Source: a bacterium
Lineage (GTDB): Bacteria > Planctomycetota > UBA1135 > UBA2386
Length of the DNA: 10,695 nucleotides
NCBI GenBank assembly: GCA_011051855.1
Contig: DRKG01000155.1
Coordinates: 1-10,695, forward strand
Direction: 5' to 3'
How positions within the stretch are numbered: the first letter of the stretch is position 1; every line of letters starts with the position of its first letter. The position numbers and the translations under genes are program-made. This document shows positions 6,569-10,695 of this stretch, piece after piece. The notes beneath the pieces were generated by a model that was given only the letters and a program-made list of their open reading frames with translations, did not search any database and was not told the origin of the DNA.

Positions 6569-6606
6569 AGGTCAGGTCGCGGTGTGCCGGTGGCCGATGA
6601 TCGGGT

Positions 6607-7908
6607 GTGCGTCCTGCAGAACGAGCTGTCCTGGTCGGGATCGTCGTCGTGGTTGCGGCGGCATTGCGCATCGCCTTCGTCGCCACCGCAACGGTGCAGT
6701 CGCCGCTGCGAGCCGATGCCGGCGAGTACGCCAGCTACGCGCGCAACCTGATCGAGCACGGTGTCTATTCGCTGGCGCAGGAGCAGGAACAGCCGCCGCC
6801 GGATTCGTTCCGCTCGCCGGGCTTCCCGCTGTTCGTGGCCGCGTGCCGGCTGGTGGCGGGCGAAGGCGGCTGGTATGCCGTGCTGCGCTGGTTGCAGGTC
6901 GGGCTGTCGACGTTGACGGTGTTGCTCGCCTACCGACTCGCGCGGCGCATGCTGCCATTCTCTGCCAGCGTGGTGGCGGCGGCGCTGGTCGCCTGCAGTC
7001 CGCACCTGGTGGTGTCGCCGGCGTTCGTGCTGACCGAGTGCCTGACCGCGTTCGTGGTCACGCTGGCGCTGTGGGCGGCGACGGCCGAGGGGTCGCGCTG
7101 GCGCACCGGCGTCGGGGTGCTGGCGCTCGGCTTCGCACCGCTGTGCAACGGAACGCTCGTGTTCTTGCCGCTGGTGTTCTTCGTGGCTCGGTGGCGGCGC
7201 GATCGGCTGTGTGCGGTCGGGCTCTTGGTGGTCGCGATGCTGCCGCTGGCGCTCTGGCACGCGCGCAACCAGACGACGGAACTCGCCCGGCGCGGTAGCG
7301 AGCGCGCGATCGCCTCGATCAGCCACGGCAGCTATCCGGGCATGGTGTTCGCCGACGAACGCTACTTCGGCTTTCCCTACCGGGAGGATCCCGCCCAACC
7401 CGAGATGGCTGCGTCCTGGTCGAATCTGTTCGAGGTGCTGGGGCCGCGCATCGCGGCCGATCCGATGCGCTACGCGGTCTGGTACGCGCTGCAGAAGCCG
7501 GTGTGGTTGTGGAGTTGGCCGCTGGTGCAGGGGCGTGACGTGTGCGTGTATCCGGTGGCCGATTCGCCCTACGAACGCCAGGCGGTGATGGCGTTCACCC
7601 ACCGCCTGATGCGCTGGGGGCACGCGCCGGTAATGCTGTTGGCGGCGGTCGGTGTGCTGCTCGGGCTCGGCGCGGGGGCGCGCAGCGGCGTCGGGCACTG
7701 GCGCGTGCGCGCGCTTGCGGCGACCGCGGTGCTCGGCACGCTGGCCTACGTGCCGGTGATCCCCGATCCGCGCTACCTGCAGCCGATCCGGCCGCTGCTG
7801 TTCGTGCTGGCGGCCGCCGCGATCCCGTGGTCGCTGGCGTTGCTGCGCTCGCGGCACCGGGCGGCGAGCGATGCGTGCGCGGGGCCGGGCGTCATCGCGC
7901 CATCGTGA
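6607..7908 (+). CDS. GT39-like polytopic membrane glycosyltransferase
   Basis: A 433-residue integral membrane protein with about nine hydrophobic segments (about 7-29, 92-112, 118-132, 137-158, 166-195, 202-218, 341-357, 369-385, 396-413). The first loop carries 'RADAGEYASYARNLIEHGVYS' in two parts, where Asp37/Glu40 sit in the place of the acidic catalytic motif of GT-C enzymes (GT39/ArnT/PMT). 'FRSPGFPLFVA' (68-78) is the usual R-x-P-G-[YF]-P motif, and 'PDPRYLQPIRPLL' near the end matches the family's late P-R-Y-x-x-P. Such enzymes transfer sugars from polyprenyl-phosphate donors to lipid or protein outside the membrane. Acceptor and donor cannot be read here. The GTG start is the first plausible one after an in-frame TGA at 6598-6600. 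Its 3' end overlaps the convergent ketosynthase-like gene by 17 bases. Confidence 0.85.
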   Translation: MRPAERAVLVGIVVVVAAALRIAFVATATVQSPLRADAGEYASYARNLIEHGVYSLAQEQEQPPPDSFRSPGFPLFVAACRLVAGEGGWYAVLRWLQVGLSTLTVLLAYRLARRMLPFSASVVAAALVACSPHLVVSPAFVLTECLTAFVVTLALWAATAEGSRWRTGVGVLALGFAPLCNGTLVFLPLVFFVARWRRDRLCAVGLLVVAMLPLALWHARNQTTELARRGSERAIASISHGSYPGMVFADERYFGFPYREDPAQPEMAASWSNLFEVLGPRIAADPMRYAVWYALQKPVWLWSWPLVQGRDVCVYPVADSPYERQAVMAFTHRLMRWGHAPVMLLAAVGVLLGLGAGARSGVGHWRVRALAATAVLGTLAYVPVIPDPRYLQPIRPLLFVLAAAAIPWSLALLRSRHRAASDACAGPGVIAPS

Positions 7909-8575
7909 CGAAGGCCCGCCACGGGTCTTTGCCGCAGGTCGGATCCTCCGGCGGCCAGTTCGCCGTCGCGAGGCCGTCGACGCCGGGGCGCGGCCGCGCC
8001 AGGAGGACGACCACCGCGCGGGTGCCCGCGGCGATGCCGTGCGCCGGTTCGGCCAGGCAGTCGACCGCGCCGACCAGCACGTGTTCGACGTCGCCACTGC
8101 CCAGCATGCGCAAGCCCTCGCGCAGGCTCTCGCCGTGGCTGGCCGCATCCGTCGACATGCTGATCGTTGGTCCGCGCAGCTTGTAGCGCAGCGCGACCTC
8201 ACCGAGGCTCGTGCTGGTCAGGGAATACGGGAAGATGCCGGCGTGCACGCATTCGTCGCCGAGTGAAGCGGCGAAGTCGAGATCGGTCTTCAGCGAGCCG
8301 ATGCCGGTCTCGATGCAGATCGCGGTCCGGTTGCGCTGGTCCTGGTCGAGAGCGCGTTCGATGCCGGCGGCCGCGCAGGCGAGCACCAGAGCGCGTGCCG
8401 GCAGGTCGATGCGGCGGAAGGTCGCGTCGGCCTTGTCGAACACCGCCTTCATCGTGCGGCCCGTGCCGGGTGCGTCGTCGTCGAGGTCGCGCCAGAGCGC
8501 GCGCACGCCGGTCGACCCGAAGATGCCGACGTCGTCGACGGTGGCGCAGGCGAGAACGGTGGCGTGTGGGTTCAT
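7892..8575 (-). CDS. Ketosynthase-like protein without catalytic Cys (chain-length-factor-like, ApeC-type)
   Basis: A 227-residue protein corresponding only to the N-terminal half of a beta-ketoacyl synthase. 'GIFPYSLTSTSLGEVALRYKLRGPTISMST' (113-142) is the usual run up to the nucleophile elbow. Where active enzymes have S-T-A-C-A-S, this one has S-T-D-A-A-S (141-146), so the nucleophile cysteine is replaced by Ala144. The two histidines of the C-terminal domain are missing because that domain is absent. This architecture matches the short 'beta-ketoacyl synthase N-terminal' proteins (Pfam Ketoacyl-synt_2) of aryl-polyene clusters, thought to pair with an active ketosynthase like a chain length factor. 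ATG at 8573-8575 overlaps the TGA of the upstream ketosynthase (ATGA), indicating coupled translation and perhaps a fixed subunit ratio. It is the last gene of the - strand operon. Confidence 0.85.
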   Translation of the reverse strand: MNPHATVLACATVDDVGIFGSTGVRALWRDLDDDAPGTGRTMKAVFDKADATFRRIDLPARALVLACAAAGIERALDQDQRNRTAICIETGIGSLKTDLDFAASLGDECVHAGIFPYSLTSTSLGEVALRYKLRGPTISMSTDAASHGESLREGLRMLGSGDVEHVLVGAVDCLAEPAHGIAAGTRAVVVLLARPRPGVDGLATANWPPEDPTCGKDPWRAFVTMAR

Positions 8576-9699
8576 CGGGAGAACACCGCAGCACCCTGCA
8601 CGCCGCCGAAGCCGCTGGCGACCTTGAGCGCGTGCCGGGCGCGTTCGAGCTTGCGGGGAGAGGTGGGCAGGTCGAGGCGTGGGTCGCAATCGTTGTCCAT
8701 GAGGCCGACGTTCCTGGGCACCTGGCGGCGTTCGAGAGCGGCGATCGCCAGCAGCGATTCGAGCACGCCGGCGGCGCCGAGCGTGTGACCGGTCTGGCTC
8801 TTGCTGCCGAAGGCCGGCGGGGTGCGATCGGCGTGGTCGCGCCACACGTTGCCGAGGCCGATCGCCTCGGTCTTGTCGTTGGCGCGGGTGCCGGTCGCGT
8901 GCAGGTGCAGCAGGTCGATGTCCGTCGGTTGCAGGCCGGCGTGCTCGATGGCGCGACGCGCGGCGAGGCCGATGCCGAGTCCTTCGTAGTCGGGACCGGT
9001 GACGTGGCAGGCATCGTTGGCGCCGGCGTAGCCGGAGACGCGGATGCCGATCGACTCGCGTTCGTCGCTGGTCAGCACGATCGCGCCGGCGCCGTCGCCG
9101 AGCGAGACGCCGCGGCGCGCGGCGTCGAACGGCCGGCAGCGGTGCGGATCGAGCGCACCCATGCCGGAGAATCCCCTCAAGATGAACTCGTTGATGACGT
9201 CGGACGCGACCACCAGCATGCGGTCGACCTCGCCGGCGGCGATGCGGCGGGCGGCGACCGCGATGCCGACGACGCCGGATGCACACGCGACCGACACGGC
9301 CGACGGGCGGCCGCCGAGGCCGAGGTCCGCGGTGAGTTGGCGCGCGACGAACATCGGCGAAGCGAGCCCCTCGCCGGGGCCGCAGATGCCAGACATGTCC
9401 GCTTTGGTGGTGGCGTAGACCAGGCCGATGCGGCGCCGGTCGGGTCCACCCGCTTCGGCGAACGCTTCCTCGGCGGCCGCCTCGGCGCTGCGTCGCGGCA
9501 GGTCGTTCTCGGCGACGTCGTCCGGGAGCGTGCCCGGCGGGAACTCGCCGACGACGTCGGTCGCGACCTCGTAGGCGTGCGTGCGCACGCGCTCCTGCAG
9601 CGCGGTCTCGCCGGCGAACACCCCGGTGACCAGGGCCGCGAGGCCGCGGCCGAAGCCGGAGAGTGCGCCGCGCCCGGCAACGAACACCGACCGCCTCAT
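8572..9699 (-). CDS. Beta-ketoacyl-ACP synthase (aryl-polyene/FabF type)
   Basis: A 375-residue condensing enzyme with the full catalytic set: Cys139 in 'SVACASGVVG', His267 in 'LHLHATGTRANDKTE', Lys300 and His305 in 'GSKSQTGHTLGAAGVLESL'. 'GDGAGAIVL' (201-209) and 'SGFGGVQGA' (362-370) are the other usual glycine-rich motifs. It elongates an acyl or polyenoyl chain held on acyl carrier protein with malonyl-ACP, in the cytoplasm. The context (MMPL exporter, DUF3261-like lipoprotein, Cys-less partner) points to secondary lipid or pigment synthesis rather than housekeeping fatty-acid synthesis. The start is ATG at 9697-9699, which overlaps the lipoprotein stop (ATGA). The frame is open further upstream, but that stretch is the antisense-like shadow of the lipoprotein gene in another frame. 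No acyl carrier protein gene is in view. Confidence 0.95.
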   Translation of the reverse strand: MRRSVFVAGRGALSGFGRGLAALVTGVFAGETALQERVRTHAYEVATDVVGEFPPGTLPDDVAENDLPRRSAEAAAEEAFAEAGGPDRRRIGLVYATTKADMSGICGPGEGLASPMFVARQLTADLGLGGRPSAVSVACASGVVGIAVAARRIAAGEVDRMLVVASDVINEFILRGFSGMGALDPHRCRPFDAARRGVSLGDGAGAIVLTSDERESIGIRVSGYAGANDACHVTGPDYEGLGIGLAARRAIEHAGLQPTDIDLLHLHATGTRANDKTEAIGLGNVWRDHADRTPPAFGSKSQTGHTLGAAGVLESLLAIAALERRQVPRNVGLMDNDCDPRLDLPTSPRKLERARHALKVASGFGGVQGAAVFSR

Positions 9700-10349
9700 C
9701 GCCCGTCCGCCCCGTTCGCTGGCGGTCCGAGGCGGGTCTCGCCGTGGGTGTCGATGGTCAGCCGGTAGCCGAACCAGCCGTTGTCGAGCACCGCGCGCGT
9801 CGGCACGGCCCACGCGGGGTTGTCCCAACTGTAGGTGATGCGGATGACGCCCGGTGGGTCGGCATCGAGCCGCTCGAAGGTGCGTTCGATCGGGCGGCCG
9901 CCAGCGCGCCGCTCGGTGATGCGCTCGCCGTCGCGTTCCACTTCGCTCGCACCCGGCGGCAGCCACGGGAACAGCGTGCGCTGCACGTCGAGCAGTACGA
10001 AGCGCGGTGGGATCGGGAGCTGTTCGGGCATGTGGTTGGCGACCGCGATGCCGTCGGGGCCCTGCTCGATCGAGAACCCGACCGAGCCCATCGGCGACAG
10101 GCCCAGCACCGTCAACGTGTCGCCGCGTCGCTGCACGGCGGCGTCGAAGCCGCGTTCCTCGCGTCGTTCGCCGGGAGCCTGCCAGGAGGCGGTGACGTGC
10201 TGCTGCCAGACCGCTTCGATCGGCAGGTTGGTCGGCGGCTGCAGGGTGCCCGGATAGTCGGCAGCCGACAGGGTCGGGCGCGTCGTTCCGCAGCAGCCGG
10301 CGAATGCCGTGAGCAACGCGGGGAAAAGGAACGTGGCGGAGGGGTTCAA
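9696..10349 (-). CDS. DUF3261-like lipoprotein of polyene clusters
   Basis: The start is taken as TTG at 10347-10349, which overlaps the exporter's TGA (TTGA) and gives 217 residues. An in-frame GTG at 10401-10403 would add 18 residues in front. From TTG the product begins with a short lipoprotein signal (MNPSATFLFPALLTAFAGC) whose lipobox F-A-G-C puts the lipidated cysteine at residue 19. The mature part has features I associate with the DUF3261 proteins of aryl-polyene clusters: 'VLGLSPMGSVGFSI' (81-94), 'LPIPPRFVLLDVQRTLFPW' (111-129) and a closing 'LDNGWFGYRLTIDT' (188-201). The last part is like the outer-membrane lipid-carrier folds (LolA/LolB-like). It probably helps move or anchor the product at the outer membrane. 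The family name is from memory of the motifs; lipoprotein status is well supported by the sequence. Confidence 0.78.
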   Translation of the reverse strand: MNPSATFLFPALLTAFAGCCGTTRPTLSAADYPGTLQPPTNLPIEAVWQQHVTASWQAPGERREERGFDAAVQRRGDTLTVLGLSPMGSVGFSIEQGPDGIAVANHMPEQLPIPPRFVLLDVQRTLFPWLPPGASEVERDGERITERRAGGRPIERTFERLDADPPGVIRITYSWDNPAWAVPTRAVLDNGWFGYRLTIDTHGETRLGPPANGADGR

Positions 10350-10695
10350 GCGGCTCGTGGTCGGGTTGCCAGCGCGCAGACGGTCGGCGCCAGGGACAGG
10401 CACATTAGCACGCCGACGGTCGAAGTCAGACCGATGTGGAATAACGGCGGTTGCTGCGACAGGGCCAGGAGGCCGAAGCCGAGGATCGTCGACAGACCGG
10501 CGAGCGCGACCGCCAGCAGGGTGGCGTCGCGCGCAACTTCGTCTCGGTGGTGTTCGGCGAGGAAGACGCCGTAGTCGACGCCCATGCTGACGACCATCAA
10601 CAGAGCGACCAGCGACAGCATGTTGAGTTCGAGGCCGAGGAGTGCGAGCAGGCCGGCGGTGCCGGCGGCGCCGAGCACGGCCGGCACCCAGGCGA
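10346..10695 (-). CDS. MMPL/RND-type exporter, C-terminal end (partial)
   Basis: The last 115 residues of a large membrane transporter that continues beyond the right edge. It is almost all membrane: a helix 'GLLALLGLELNMLSLVALLMVVSMGVDYG' in two pieces, a cytoplasmic 'EHHRDEVARDATLLAVALAG' turn, and two further helices ending 'GVLMCLSLAPTVCAL'. 'S-M-G-V-D-Y-G' is the characteristic MMPL/RND Asp-Tyr motif in the membrane used for proton coupling. The 'FLAEHH...ATLLA...LSTILGFGLLALSQQPPL' pattern is typical of the exporters in aryl-polyene/xanthomonadin clusters (ApeM-like). It ends with TGA at 10346-10348. This is the first gene of the visible operon and should be about 700-850 codons long if intact. 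Confidence 0.88.
   Translation of the reverse strand, partial: AWVPAVLGAAGTAGLLALLGLELNMLSLVALLMVVSMGVDYGVFLAEHHRDEVARDATLLAVALAGLSTILGFGLLALSQQPPLFHIGLTSTVGVLMCLSLAPTVCALATRPRAA

Noticed and set aside
6487..8202. 571-codon - strand open frame opposite the glycosyltransferase
   Set aside because: It is longer than the sense gene but made of Arg/His/Gln/Ala-rich runs with no domain, and it runs through the intergenic gap and into the ketosynthase-like gene in another frame.
8167..9768. 533-codon + strand open frame opposite the ketosynthase pair
   Set aside because: The opposite strand encodes a ketosynthase with Cys-His-His intact, so this frame is its shadow.
1..10695. tRNA, rRNA, CRISPR array, insertion sequence or prophage genes
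   Set aside because: I saw no tRNA cloverleaf, no rRNA-like segment, no regularly spaced direct repeats and no transposase, integrase or phage gene in the window.

Overview
This is a very GC-rich chromosomal window from a bacterium that probably has a diderm envelope. It encodes a signal-peptide lipoprotein, an MMPL-type exporter and a ketosynthase pair of the aryl-polyene type, all typical of Gram-negative cells. A bacterial Ski2-like (DEVH) helicase and the dxs-nadK neighbourhood would fit a high-GC Planctomycetota-like lineage. That assignment is inference; no marker gene (rRNA, ribosomal protein) is present to confirm it.

Layout. (1) 1-1378, + strand: the 3' end of a dxs-like gene, a complete NAD kinase, and a 93-codon protein resembling sigma factor region 4 whose TTG start overlaps the nadK stop. 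(2) 1320-1415: a 96-nt near-perfect palindrome with 38-bp identical arms. It sits over the 3' end of the small gene and abuts the stop codon of the convergent helicase gene. (3) 1416-3476, - strand: a short Ski2/HelY-type RNA helicase. (4) 3477-3777: a 301-bp divergent intergenic region with a hairpin-rich leader. (5) 3778-5032, + strand: an 85-aa protein of unknown function and a single-pass membrane protein with an FtsQ/POTRA-like domain. (6) 5038-6459, - strand: an exported serine hydrolase of the beta-lactamase/6-aminohexanoate-dimer hydrolase class. (7) 6607-7908, + strand: a GT39-like membrane glycosyltransferase. (8) 7892-10695, - strand: four genes joined by 4-base start/stop overlaps. 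In transcription order they are an MMPL exporter (3' end only), a DUF3261-type lipoprotein, a complete beta-ketoacyl-ACP synthase, and a truncated ketosynthase-like protein without the active-site cysteine (chain-length-factor-like). This is the 3' end of what looks like an aryl-polyene/xanthomonadin/flexirubin-type lipid-pigment cluster. The rest should lie beyond the right edge.

How the genes may work together: the ketosynthase and its catalytically dead partner would build a polyene or fatty-acyl chain on an acyl carrier protein. The MMPL protein and the lipoprotein would move the product toward the outer membrane. Elsewhere the window is housekeeping: isoprenoid precursor synthesis, NADP supply, RNA unwinding and a possible division or outer-membrane POTRA protein. 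The most unusual DNA feature is the 96-nt palindrome. The most interesting gene system is the partial polyene cluster.
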